From Ignavibacteria bacterium (GTDB lineage Bacteria > Bacteroidota > Ignavibacteria > Ignavibacteriales > Ignavibacteriaceae), in the NCBI GenBank assembly GCA_021286645.1, contig JAJTBZ010000097.1:186001-250000 (forward strand): a stretch of 64,000 bases of DNA, in the 5' to 3' direction. Within the stretch, counting starts at the first letter, position 1. The number at the start of each line of letters is the position of its first letter. This document shows positions 53,532 through 61,178 of this stretch, piece by piece. Both the position numbers and the translations under genes were made by a program. Under the pieces are notes generated by a model. It saw nothing but the letters and a program-made list of their open reading frames with translations. It ran no database searches and was not told the DNA's origin.

Positions 53532-53895
53532 AGCAATATATTAGACAATAATTATACATATTTGAGTAACAATTTCAATTTGTAAAGAGTTCAAACTGCT
53601 GAAATACAAGTAAAAATACAAAATCTTCCAACGGGAAAGCTAATATATTATAATGTAAATGGTTATCGGCATCCCGTTCCGCTCTACATTTACCGATTCC
53701 GTATTGTCTCCATCCCCTTATTTAGGCGCAGGGAACCAATAATATTATACAAATGTTATACAAACATAAATCAATTTTCCAATTTGTCAAAAATAAATTA
53801 ATGACAAATGATAAAATCAGCGAAAGGCAAGGAAATGCAGGTTGCATTGGAGTTAATTACACTGGCAGCCCGGGAAGGTCGGTTACCGGTTCACG
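53532..53895. promoter_or_regulatory. Divergent control region with 11-bp direct repeats and an inverted repeat
   Basis: The region between the MerR gene and the lipid operon. Two tandem 11-bp units, TTATACAAATG and TTATACAAACA, stand at 53745-53766. A third TTATACA lies at 53552-53558 close to the MerR start. An inverted repeat, ATTTGTCA/TGACAAAT, stands at 53782-53809. CarH-type proteins bind direct repeats spaced 11 bp that contain TACA, so these are candidate operators. No gene lies here. Confidence 0.55.
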
Positions 53896-54243
53896 ATGAA
53901 TAAAAATCAGCTTCTAATTGTTTTTTCAATCCTTTGGTTCTACATCGTTTACACGGTAATAACCACGAGCATGCAAAGCAATCTGTTCACCGAATGGAAT
54001 TATCTTGCATCAATTCCATGGATGCGGGCCACGCTGGTTGATTTTTATATTAACGTTGTGGCCATTTTTACATGGATTGCCCTTCGTGAGCGCTCCAAAC
54101 TTGCGTTAACATTCTGGTTACTCGGTCTGGTATTTCTTGGCAGTATTGCTACTACAACCTATATAATTGTCCAATTAATAAAATTAAAAGCGGGCGAGCC
54201 GGTTAGCAATGCTTTCAGCCCCCTTGCTTACCGAAGGAGATAG
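53896..54243 (+). CDS. DUF1475-like small membrane protein
   Basis: 115 residues, three hydrophobic helices. The loop WNYLASIPWMRATLVDFYINVVAIF with PWMRATLVDFY resembles DUF1475 (a membrane family with a PW-x-x-ATL-x-D-x-Y motif), and WIALRERSKLALTFWLLGLVFLGSI fits the same pattern. First gene of the lipid operon, ending 1 bp before the next start. Function unknown. Confidence 0.6.
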   Translation: MNKNQLLIVFSILWFYIVYTVITTSMQSNLFTEWNYLASIPWMRATLVDFYINVVAIFTWIALRERSKLALTFWLLGLVFLGSIATTTYIIVQLIKLKAGEPVSNAFSPLAYRRR

Positions 54244-54244
54244 T

Positions 54245-55276
54245 ATGAATTACGAAGTGTTATTACATAAAGATTTATTGCCGGACTTTGCAATTCGTTA
54301 TGGAATCAAACGATTGTTGCATGAGCGGCTGGCGGAAGAATCTGAACGGGATAAAGAATTGCAACAGTTGAGATTTATGAAATTGGTTGAACAGTTGAAA
54401 GCTACACCAATGGCAATAAATACTACAGAGGCGAATCAACAGCATTATGAAGTTCCTGCTGAGTTTTATATGAAAACTCTTGGGAAAAGGCTGAAATATA
54501 GCTGCGCGTATTGGGATGAAGGAACGCCTGACCTGAACACTGCAGAAGAAAAGATGCTTCAGTTAACATGCGAGCGGGCAGGAGTGAGGAATAATGAAAC
54601 AATTTTAGAACTCGGCTGCGGTTGGGGCTCGTTAACGTTATATATGGCTCAGTATTATCCTCAGTCAAACATTGTGGCAGTAAGTAACTCACATAGTCAG
54701 AAGCGCTTTATTGATGCGCGTTCGGCGGAACTGGGCCTGAGCAATGTAACAGTAATTACTGCAGATATCAACCAATTTACGACCGATGTTCAATTCGATA
54801 GAATCGTGTCTGTTGAAATGTTTGAACACGTACGCAATTACGAGTTGCTTTTCGGAAAAGTTTATTCGTTCCTGAAACCGGGAGGGCACTTATTTGTTCA
54901 CATTTTTACCCACAAGGATTTCGCCTATCTGTTTGATATTAAAGATGAAAGCGACTGGATGGCAAAGTACTTTTTTACCGGCGGCATAATGCCCAGCAAC
55001 CACCTGCTGCTGTACTTTGCACAAGGTTTTCGCACGCTTGGGCATTGGGTTGTGAATGGAACCAATTATGGCAAAACAGCCGAAGCCTGGCTGGCAAATA
55101 TGGATGCAAACGAAACCGCTGTAAAAGAGATTTTTGCCAATATTTATGGTAAAAACTCTGTTACCGGGTGGTGGGTTAAATGGCGTGTGTTTTTTATGAG
55201 TTGTGCTGAATTATGGAATTATAATGAAGGTAATGAGTGGTACGTGAGTCATTATTTATTTCAAAAGAACGGTTGA
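54245..55276 (+). CDS. Coclaurine N-methyltransferase-like SAM methyltransferase (CFA-synthase superfamily)
   Basis: 343 residues from the ATG at 54245 (AAGGAG 5-6 bp upstream). It follows the plant coclaurine N-methyltransferase family closely: QHYEVPAEFYMKTLGKRLKY, the SAM motif ILELGCGWGSLTLYMA, VSVEMFEHVRNYE, and then the long diagnostic block YFFTGGIMPSNHLLLYF, HWVVNGTNYGKT, WWVKWRVFFMSCAEL. In bacteria such genes sit next to FAD oxidoreductase, DUF1365 and CFA-synthase genes and have been linked to the singlet-oxygen response and furan fatty acids in Rhodobacter sphaeroides. A lipid substrate is therefore more likely than an alkaloid. Confidence 0.8.
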   Translation: MNYEVLLHKDLLPDFAIRYGIKRLLHERLAEESERDKELQQLRFMKLVEQLKATPMAINTTEANQQHYEVPAEFYMKTLGKRLKYSCAYWDEGTPDLNTAEEKMLQLTCERAGVRNNETILELGCGWGSLTLYMAQYYPQSNIVAVSNSHSQKRFIDARSAELGLSNVTVITADINQFTTDVQFDRIVSVEMFEHVRNYELLFGKVYSFLKPGGHLFVHIFTHKDFAYLFDIKDESDWMAKYFFTGGIMPSNHLLLYFAQGFRTLGHWVVNGTNYGKTAEAWLANMDANETAVKEIFANIYGKNSVTGWWVKWRVFFMSCAELWNYNEGNEWYVSHYLFQKNG

Positions 55277-55278
55277 AT

Positions 55279-55998
55279 ATGAAAAACAGTATTGTACTTG
55301 TTATTGCAATATTTTTCTGCGTCTGGATGAATGGCGGGGCACAATCCAAACCTGTAGTTGGCAAAGCATACGATCTGAAATCAGCTTCATATTTATATTC
55401 GGAAATAACCAGTATTTTTCCCCATGATGGTAAATCATCGAAAATGGTTACAAGATATACGGATACTGACGGCCGTACATTTGCAGAACGTGTAATACAT
55501 CTGGGAAACAATCGTACCTGTCCCGATTTTACCCTGAATGATTTCCGCTCCGGTTATATTGAGGGAGCGAAGAATGAAGCGGATGGAAAGGTACGTGTGT
55601 ATAGCCGCAAGTCATTTAATGACCCTGTTGAAGAGAAATATTTAGTGATTCCCAAACCGTATGTCATAGATGGCGGGCTGAATTTCTATATACGCGATAA
55701 CCTTTCAGCATTGCTGAGGGGCGAAATTCTTTGCTTTAATTTTGTAGCACCCGCAAAGCTGGACTATTACCGTTTCCGCGTTACGAGGGCTGACACTCAA
55801 AAGAAAATTGCTTCGAATGAGATTATACTGAAACTACAGCCGGATAGTTTTATTTTACGCGCGCTGGTATCCCCGATCTTTATTACCTATTCACTGGAAA
55901 CAAAAGAGCTGCTAATGTATAAAGGCTTATCGAATATTAACGATAACGCGGGGAAAAGTCTGATTGTTTCAATTGATTTTACGGAGAACTATAAGTGA
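55279..55998 (+). CDS. Exported protein of unknown function
   Basis: 239 residues from the ATG at 55279, 2 bp after the previous stop; the longer frame from 55237 overlaps the methyltransferase. A signal peptide (KNSIVLVIAIFFCVWMNGGAQ) precedes a strand-rich body (SASYLYSEITSIF, RYTDTDGRTFAERVIHLG). No family is recognised. Its place inside a lipid-modifying operon suggests a periplasmic helper such as a lipid carrier, by inference only. Its stop overlaps the next start. Confidence 0.7.
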   Translation: MKNSIVLVIAIFFCVWMNGGAQSKPVVGKAYDLKSASYLYSEITSIFPHDGKSSKMVTRYTDTDGRTFAERVIHLGNNRTCPDFTLNDFRSGYIEGAKNEADGKVRVYSRKSFNDPVEEKYLVIPKPYVIDGGLNFYIRDNLSALLRGEILCFNFVAPAKLDYYRFRVTRADTQKKIASNEIILKLQPDSFILRALVSPIFITYSLETKELLMYKGLSNINDNAGKSLIVSIDFTENYK

Positions 55999-57260
55999 TG
56001 GAAAAACTTGCGATAGTTGGAACAGGAATCGCCGGCATGGGCGCTGCATGGCTGTTAAAAGAAAAATATGATATCACCTTCTATGAAAAAAATAATTATC
56101 CAGGCGGCCATACTAATACGGTGACCGTTGATGAAAACGGGAAACCTGTATTTATTGATACGGGATTCATGGTGTTTAATAAAGTTACATACCCCAACCT
56201 GGTAAAGTTATTTGATATTTTACAGGTACCCATTAAACAGACGAGCATGTCATTCAGCGTGCAACATCTTCCTTCCGGGCTTGAGTATTGCGGCTCGGGG
56301 TTGAACGGGCTATTCGCGCAACGGAAAAACTTGTTTAATCCAGGCTTCATCTCTATGCTTTTTGAAATAAACCGGTTCAACTCCGAAGCATTGGAATTAC
56401 TTGCCGGGGATGCAGACAGGGGACTTACGCTTGGCAGTTATATCAGACAGAAAGGCTACCACTCCGAGATACTCGAAAAATACCTGCTGCCGATGAGCTC
56501 CGCTGTATGGTCAACACCGCCAAATAAAATGCTCGAATTCCCTGCTGCTACGTTAGTGCAGTTTTTCTACAATCATGGCTTTCTCGGATTAAATACTCAA
56601 CATCAATGGTACACTATTGTAAATGGGAGTCAGGCGTACAGGAGTAAATTACTTGGCAGTTTCGCGCATAATTTAAAACTGAAAAAGGGTATAGTAAGAA
56701 TTGAGAGAATCCCGGAAGGTGTGGAGTTGATAACAAATGACGGGCAGCGGGAGACGTTTGATAAAGTAATTATTGCTTCGCATGCCGATGAGGCATTGGC
56801 AATGCTCGATATGCCCACTGTTCTTGAACAACGGCTGCTTACGCCATTTAAATATCAGCACAATACGGCAACACTTCACACGGATACAGCCGTAATGCCC
56901 AGGGCAAAACGGGCCTGGTCATCATGGAATTACCGGATAGCCAAAAGCAATAACGATGTATTCGCATCGGTTATATACTATATGAACAGCCTGCAACAAG
57001 TATCTGATACAAAGGATTATTTTGTTTCGATTGATGATCCCGGTGCGGTGCGGGAGGAGCATGTTCTCAGGAAGATTGATTATACACATCCGCTGTTTAA
57101 TTCAAAAACTGCTGCTGTTCAGCCGGAACTGTACAAATTGAATATGCAAAATAATAATACGTATTTCTGCGGGAGTTATTTCAAGTACGGTTTTCACGAG
57201 GACGCGTTTACAAGCGCGGTATCCCTTGCTAAAATATTGGATCCGGGCCTTGTATGGTGA
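55998..57260 (+). CDS. FAD/NAD(P)-dependent oxidoreductase (amine-oxidase fold)
   Basis: 420 residues. The FAD-binding Rossmann motif is IVGTGIAGMGAA near the start, with the Glu of FYEKNNYPGGHTNTV. The C-terminal amine-oxidase end reads TYFCGSYFKYGFHEDAF. The branch is that of the DUF1365-associated oxidoreductases; a related desaturase (UfaD) in Rhodobacter furan fatty-acid synthesis introduces a second double bond (family-level analogy). The ATG at 55998 overlaps the preceding stop; a GTG at 55995 is the alternative. The next gene starts 7 bp inside its end. Confidence 0.85.
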   Translation: MEKLAIVGTGIAGMGAAWLLKEKYDITFYEKNNYPGGHTNTVTVDENGKPVFIDTGFMVFNKVTYPNLVKLFDILQVPIKQTSMSFSVQHLPSGLEYCGSGLNGLFAQRKNLFNPGFISMLFEINRFNSEALELLAGDADRGLTLGSYIRQKGYHSEILEKYLLPMSSAVWSTPPNKMLEFPAATLVQFFYNHGFLGLNTQHQWYTIVNGSQAYRSKLLGSFAHNLKLKKGIVRIERIPEGVELITNDGQRETFDKVIIASHADEALAMLDMPTVLEQRLLTPFKYQHNTATLHTDTAVMPRAKRAWSSWNYRIAKSNNDVFASVIYYMNSLQQVSDTKDYFVSIDDPGAVREEHVLRKIDYTHPLFNSKTAAVQPELYKLNMQNNNTYFCGSYFKYGFHEDAFTSAVSLAKILDPGLVW

Positions 57261-58030
57261 GCTGTATATATGAGTGTGTAGTTATGCATAAACGCCTTGT
57301 GTTCAAGAAGAATCACTTTAACTACAGGTATTTTATGTTTTATATTGATTTGGACGAGGCTGTAGAACTGCATAATAAACATCGTTTCTTTAGTGTGAAT
57401 AAATGGAACCTGTTTAGCTTGCGAGATCGTGACCACATGATATTTGATGCCCCGGGAATAAAAAGCAATATCATTAAGTATCTTAATGCAAATGGTATAT
57501 CCACCGGGGATATGAAAGTACATTTGTTAACCAACACGGCTGTGCTTGGTTATAATTTTAATCCCGTATCATTTTATTTCTGTTTTGATAAACAGGGTAA
57601 GCCCGTGTGCGTGGTTCCTGAAGTAGGAAACACTTTTGGCGAGTTGAAACCATATTTGGTAGGAAATGAAAATTTACAGGAAAATACGTTTAGTAAACGC
57701 GTGAAAAAAGAATTTTATGTATCACCCTTTATAGCGCATGATACATTTTTTGATTTCAATATCAACGTGCCGGGAAAAAAGCTAAGTATTCATATTGATG
57801 ATTATAAGGATGATGAAAAGATATTCATGTCACATCTTTCCGGCGTGAGAATGCCGCTTTCCGATGCGTTACTGTTGAAATACGCACTCAGGTATCCATT
57901 GGTAACCCTAAAAATTATTGCGCTTATACATTATCAGGCGCTGAAATTATTCATAAGTGGATTACCATTCTTTAGAAAAATTGAATTCCCGGAATTACAA
58001 ATTGGAGTTATGCAAAAATGGAAAAGTTAA
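57254..58030 (+). CDS. DUF1365 domain protein
   Basis: 258 residues. A family-typical N-terminus (SCIYECVVMHKRLVF, FNYRYFMFYIDLDEA) and NPVSFYFCFDK with FYVSPFI are clear DUF1365 marks. The function of DUF1365 is unknown, but it accompanies FAD oxidoreductase and CFA-synthase genes in many bacteria. The start overlaps the preceding gene by 7 bp and the end overlaps the next by 13 bp, so the trio is tightly coupled. Confidence 0.85.
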   Translation: MVSCIYECVVMHKRLVFKKNHFNYRYFMFYIDLDEAVELHNKHRFFSVNKWNLFSLRDRDHMIFDAPGIKSNIIKYLNANGISTGDMKVHLLTNTAVLGYNFNPVSFYFCFDKQGKPVCVVPEVGNTFGELKPYLVGNENLQENTFSKRVKKEFYVSPFIAHDTFFDFNINVPGKKLSIHIDDYKDDEKIFMSHLSGVRMPLSDALLLKYALRYPLVTLKIIALIHYQALKLFISGLPFFRKIEFPELQIGVMQKWKS

Positions 58031-59283
58031 TTGATATAATAGAACCTGTTCACAAATCATCGACAGGCATTATGATACAGTATTACGAAAAAATCATACG
58101 AAGGATTTTGCAGGGAATGAAAAAAGGCAAGTTAACGGTTCAGTTCCCCGATGGTTCCATAGAAAATTTTGGTGGGCAGGATTCTGAAATCACGGCTCGA
58201 ATTACTATCCGGACTCCTGAGTTTTTCAGGAAGGTAGTTCTTTATGGCGATATTGGTTTCGGCGAAGCGTATGTGGATGGCGACTGGCAAACCGATGATA
58301 TTACCGCGGTTATCTCCTGGATGATAGCAAATATAGAGAACAATCCCGGTATAAGCGGTTCAAAAAATTCTGTCAGCCTGTTCGGGCTGTTCAGTAAAAT
58401 AAACAGGCTTTTTCATCTCGCGCGTAAAAACTCCATACGCGGAAGCAGGAAAAATATCAGCGAGCACTACGACTTAAGTAATGAGTTCTTTGCCCTCTGG
58501 TTAGATAAAAGCATGACTTACTCTTCTGCCATCGATCTAGAACACTCTGGTGATTTATATACCGGGCAGCAGGCGAAATACCGGCGGCTTTGTGAGCAGT
58601 TACAAATTACCGATACCGATAGTATCCTTGAAATAGGCTGCGGGTGGGGAGGCTTTAGCATGTTTGCTGCTGCTGTTTACGGGTGTAAAGTAACTGCAAT
58701 AACCATTTCCCGTGAGCAGTACGCGTACGTGAAACGGCTCATTGCAGAGAACGGAATGGAACATAAGATAACCGTATTGCTGCAGGATTATAGGACACTT
58801 ACCGGGAAATTTGATAAAATTGTTTCAATTGAGATGCTTGAGGCAGTCGGGCATGAATTTTTGCCGGTATATTTTAGAAAAATCCATGAGTTGTTAAGCA
58901 ACGGGGGCGCTGTTGCTTTGCAGGTTATCACTTCTCATGATTGTAACTACGATAAATTGCGTAAGGGAGTTGACTGGATACAAAAATATATTTTCCCCGG
59001 CTCGTTGTTGCCTTCAATAGGGGCAATACAGGCAGCAGTTCAAAAAACAGGGAACCTGACTTTACATGACGCGAAAAACTTTGGCATCGATTACGCGGAA
59101 ACCCTGCGCATGTGGCGGGAACGATTTAACGAGCGCGTGCATGAGGTGAAGCAGCTAAATTTTGATGATGATTTTATCCGAAAATGGAATTACTATTTAT
59201 CGTATTGTGAGGCGGCATTCAGGATGAGGAATATTAACCTGATGCAGCTTGTTTATACACGCCCTAACAATGTACACATCTGA
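58018..59283 (+). CDS. Cyclopropane-fatty-acyl-phospholipid synthase-like methyltransferase
   Basis: 421 residues. The CFA_synth N-terminal part (about 30-130, YGDIGFGEAYVDGDWQTDD) is followed by the SAM domain with ISEHYDLSNEFFALWLD, ILEIGCGWGGFSMFAA, KIVSIEMLEAVGHEF and the lipid-site block IFPGSLLPSIGAIQ. The fold methylates cis double bonds of phospholipid acyl chains, giving a cyclopropane or a branched product. In the furan fatty-acid pathway a relative (UfaM) does the latter. With the other methyltransferase in the same operon, two separate methylations or a methylation plus a rearrangement are possible (inference). Confidence 0.88.
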   Translation: MEKLIDIIEPVHKSSTGIMIQYYEKIIRRILQGMKKGKLTVQFPDGSIENFGGQDSEITARITIRTPEFFRKVVLYGDIGFGEAYVDGDWQTDDITAVISWMIANIENNPGISGSKNSVSLFGLFSKINRLFHLARKNSIRGSRKNISEHYDLSNEFFALWLDKSMTYSSAIDLEHSGDLYTGQQAKYRRLCEQLQITDTDSILEIGCGWGGFSMFAAAVYGCKVTAITISREQYAYVKRLIAENGMEHKITVLLQDYRTLTGKFDKIVSIEMLEAVGHEFLPVYFRKIHELLSNGGAVALQVITSHDCNYDKLRKGVDWIQKYIFPGSLLPSIGAIQAAVQKTGNLTLHDAKNFGIDYAETLRMWRERFNERVHEVKQLNFDDDFIRKWNYYLSYCEAAFRMRNINLMQLVYTRPNNVHI

Positions 59284-59294
59284 GTTTGAACTCA

Positions 59295-59759
59295 ATGAAA
59301 AGGTTTTTTCGTAATAAGTATATCGCGCCAATATCCCGGTTACTGATGCAGGGAATAACGCCGAAAGAGATCGCGCTTACCGTGGCAGGTTCCTGTGCTT
59401 TGGCAATTTTCCCTGTTATCGGCGCTACCACTCTGCTGAGTTCGCTGTTTGCCCTGCGTTTCAAATTAAACGTACCATTGGTGCAATTAATTAACTACAC
59501 ACTTGCCCCGCTTCAAATAATATTGCTCGTGCCGTATATGAAAATTGGAATGTTTTTCTTTGGTGCAGGCGGTGTAACCTACTCCACGGAGCAGATACTG
59601 CGGCTTATAACAACTGATCCGTTTGGGGCAATCAGTGTACTATGGACCGCGACAATGTGCGCTGTTGGCATCTGGCTGATTACCGCGCCCGCTATAGCCC
59701 TGGTGCTCTATAAAATCACTCTGCGAATAATCCTGAAACTACTACCCGCCCGGGCGTAA
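59295..59759 (+). CDS. DUF2062 membrane protein (second copy)
   Basis: 154 residues from the ATG at 59295. A paralog of the protein at 32688-33176, with the same KYIAPISRLLMQGITPKEIA opening and IFPVIGATTLLSS segment. It closes the lipid operon 11 bp after the CFA-synthase-like gene. A lipid-related membrane role is suggested by the neighbours but not known. Confidence 0.78.
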   Translation: MKRFFRNKYIAPISRLLMQGITPKEIALTVAGSCALAIFPVIGATTLLSSLFALRFKLNVPLVQLINYTLAPLQIILLVPYMKIGMFFFGAGGVTYSTEQILRLITTDPFGAISVLWTATMCAVGIWLITAPAIALVLYKITLRIILKLLPARA

Positions 59760-59802
59760 TAGTGTTGATTAAATTCAGGATATCTGTTGGTAAGGCAGGA
59801 TA

Positions 59803-60246
59803 ATAGGTGCACATTCGAGCAAAGTGGTATCGGCAAATATTGATTTGCTTAGTTATTTTGCTGTCAGAAAGAATATTAGCCTTCACATTAATGTTTCAGA
59901 AAACTACAATGTGCTTGCAGATGAAAATATGATAAGCTGCTTCCTGCAAAATCTTATCACGAATGCGATTAAATTTACGAAAGAAGGAGGTTGGGTAAAG
60001 TTAGTTACCGAAGACGATAATGATCAGATTGAAATTTGTATTAAAGATAATTGCATTGGTATATGAGAAGAACTAAAGAGCTCTCTCTTTAATATGAGCA
60101 CGAACAAAAGCAGCAATGGGACTGCGGGAGAACGTGGAACAGTATTAGGCTTGATATTAAGTAAATATTTTGTCGAGCGGCTGGGTGGACAAATTTGGAT
60201 AGAATGTACTGAAGGCCGGGGGCGAATTTTTCTTTATTGTACCCAA
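59803..60246 (+). pseudogene. Histidine-kinase HATPase remnant with an in-frame TGA
   Basis: Reads as a HATPase domain lacking its HisKA and sensor parts. LLSYFAVRKNISLHINV and MISCFLQNLITNAIKFTKEGG (N box) are intact, then CIKDNCIGI stops at a TGA (60064). The same frame goes on as EELKSSLFNM, the G2-like GTVLGLILSKYFVERLGGQIW and EGRGRIFLY. A single stop thus breaks the domain, and no start-proximal part remains. The end lies just before a repeat copy at 60287. Confidence 0.8.
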
Positions 60247-60286
60247 AGCATAAATGTTCTCCTGTGCATTGAATCTTCAGCTTGGC

Positions 60287-60328
60287 AAGTACTCCTTATC
60301 CCCAGTGGCAGCGAAACTGTGCGATACA
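60287..60328. repeat. tRNA-Arg-tail repeat, copy 1 (degenerate)
   Basis: A 42-bp match to the family seen at 60902 and at 62772-62984: AAGTAC, then CCAGTGGCA, GCGAA and CTGTGCG in the same order and spacing, with several changes. It sits immediately after the kinase remnant. Confidence 0.55.
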
Positions 60329-60355
60329 GAATGGAAAATGGAGGTGGTGAATAAG

Positions 60356-60418
60356 AAAAAGTACGACGGGCTCTTCAGATGTGGGTGTAGCTTTTATACG
60401 AATTTAAGCAAAAGGTGC
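60356..60418. repeat. Second repeat family (R), copy 1
   Basis: About 60 bp related to 60968-61030 and 62504-62564: AAGTAC, TTCAGATGT, a CTTTTA run and GAATT..AGCAAAA. It starts about 27 bp after the tRNA-tail copy, the same order as at the next locus. Confidence 0.45.
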
Positions 60419-60533
60419 CAAAATCCAACAACACCGAAAGTTTCCCAGACCGTCTCAAAAGTAATATATGGATTATCATGATTTATTTTAGGCGTGCAAA
60501 GTAAAATTTAACTTTCGATTTTCAGGATTGGCA

Positions 60534-60902
60534 ATGGATATCAGGGATTTTGAGATGGGAGCCAATAGGAAAGGTTTCCAATACAGCTATTTTTTGCCGG
60601 AAAAGATTAGTCTTTGCTTCGTCTGGACAAACGAAGCAATTAATGAGCTATTGGAAAGTGTGCCGTTGAAACTTGGTGAATTAAATTCCGTTTCCAAATT
60701 TGGACCCGATACAGACCATTTAATTATTACACATATAATCAAAGAATCTATAACCTCCGGCGGTATTGAAGGGACGAAAACGAATATTGAAGAGGCTCTC
60801 GCCGATGAAAAAGATATTAATCCGGAGCGCCATGACGATTGGAAAGAAGAAAACAACTACCTGTCTAGAATCAATCTACAGTGGGAAACATGGCCAAAAT
60901 AA
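60534..60902 (+). pseudogene. Truncated Fic protein (N-terminal Fic_N domain only)
   Basis: 122 residues from the ATG at 60534. It matches the N-terminal part of Fic AMP-transferases: YFLPEKISLCFVWTN, LLESVPLKLGELN, KFGPDTDHLIITHIIKESI and the inhibitory (S/T)xxxE(G/N) helix in SGGIEGTKTNIEEAL. It stops after DDWKEENNYLSRINL, while the catalytic HPFxDGNGR-bearing Fic core is missing. The stop falls inside the AAAAGTACC start of a repeat copy, so the gene looks cut off by the repeat or by loss of sequence at it. Confidence 0.75.
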
Positions 60903-60942
60903 AAAGTACCGCCGATGCCAGTGGCATCGAACCTGTGCGCAG
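60902..60942. repeat. tRNA-Arg-tail repeat, copy 2
   Basis: A 41-bp unit: AAAAGTACCGCCGATGCCA, then GTGGCATCGAACCTGTGCGCAG. Nearly identical to the copies 1.9 kb away at 62772 and 62844. It abuts the Fic remnant. Confidence 0.75.
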
Positions 60943-60967
60943 TTATTAAATTAATCTGAAGTGAAAT

Positions 60968-61030
60968 AAAAAATACCGCGGACGCTTTAGATGTTAGTAC
61001 CGCTCTAAAAGCGAATTAGGCGTAAAAAGC
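60968..61030. repeat. R repeat, copy 2
   Basis: AATACCGCGGACG, TTTAGATGTTAG, CTCTAAAAGCGAATTAGGC. It stands about 25 bp after tRNA-tail copy 2, as at the first locus. Confidence 0.45.
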
Positions 61031-61178
61031 TATATGTGGTTTCTTACAAGAATATATTGACAGTTCTTGTCCAGGTAACAATTGTTTCTTCATTAGGCTG
61101 TAAACTTCGCTTCGGTATAAAAGCCTATGATAAAAATTATTCCCCAGAGCTTATTTACGAACAAAAATTTCCTTTCCT

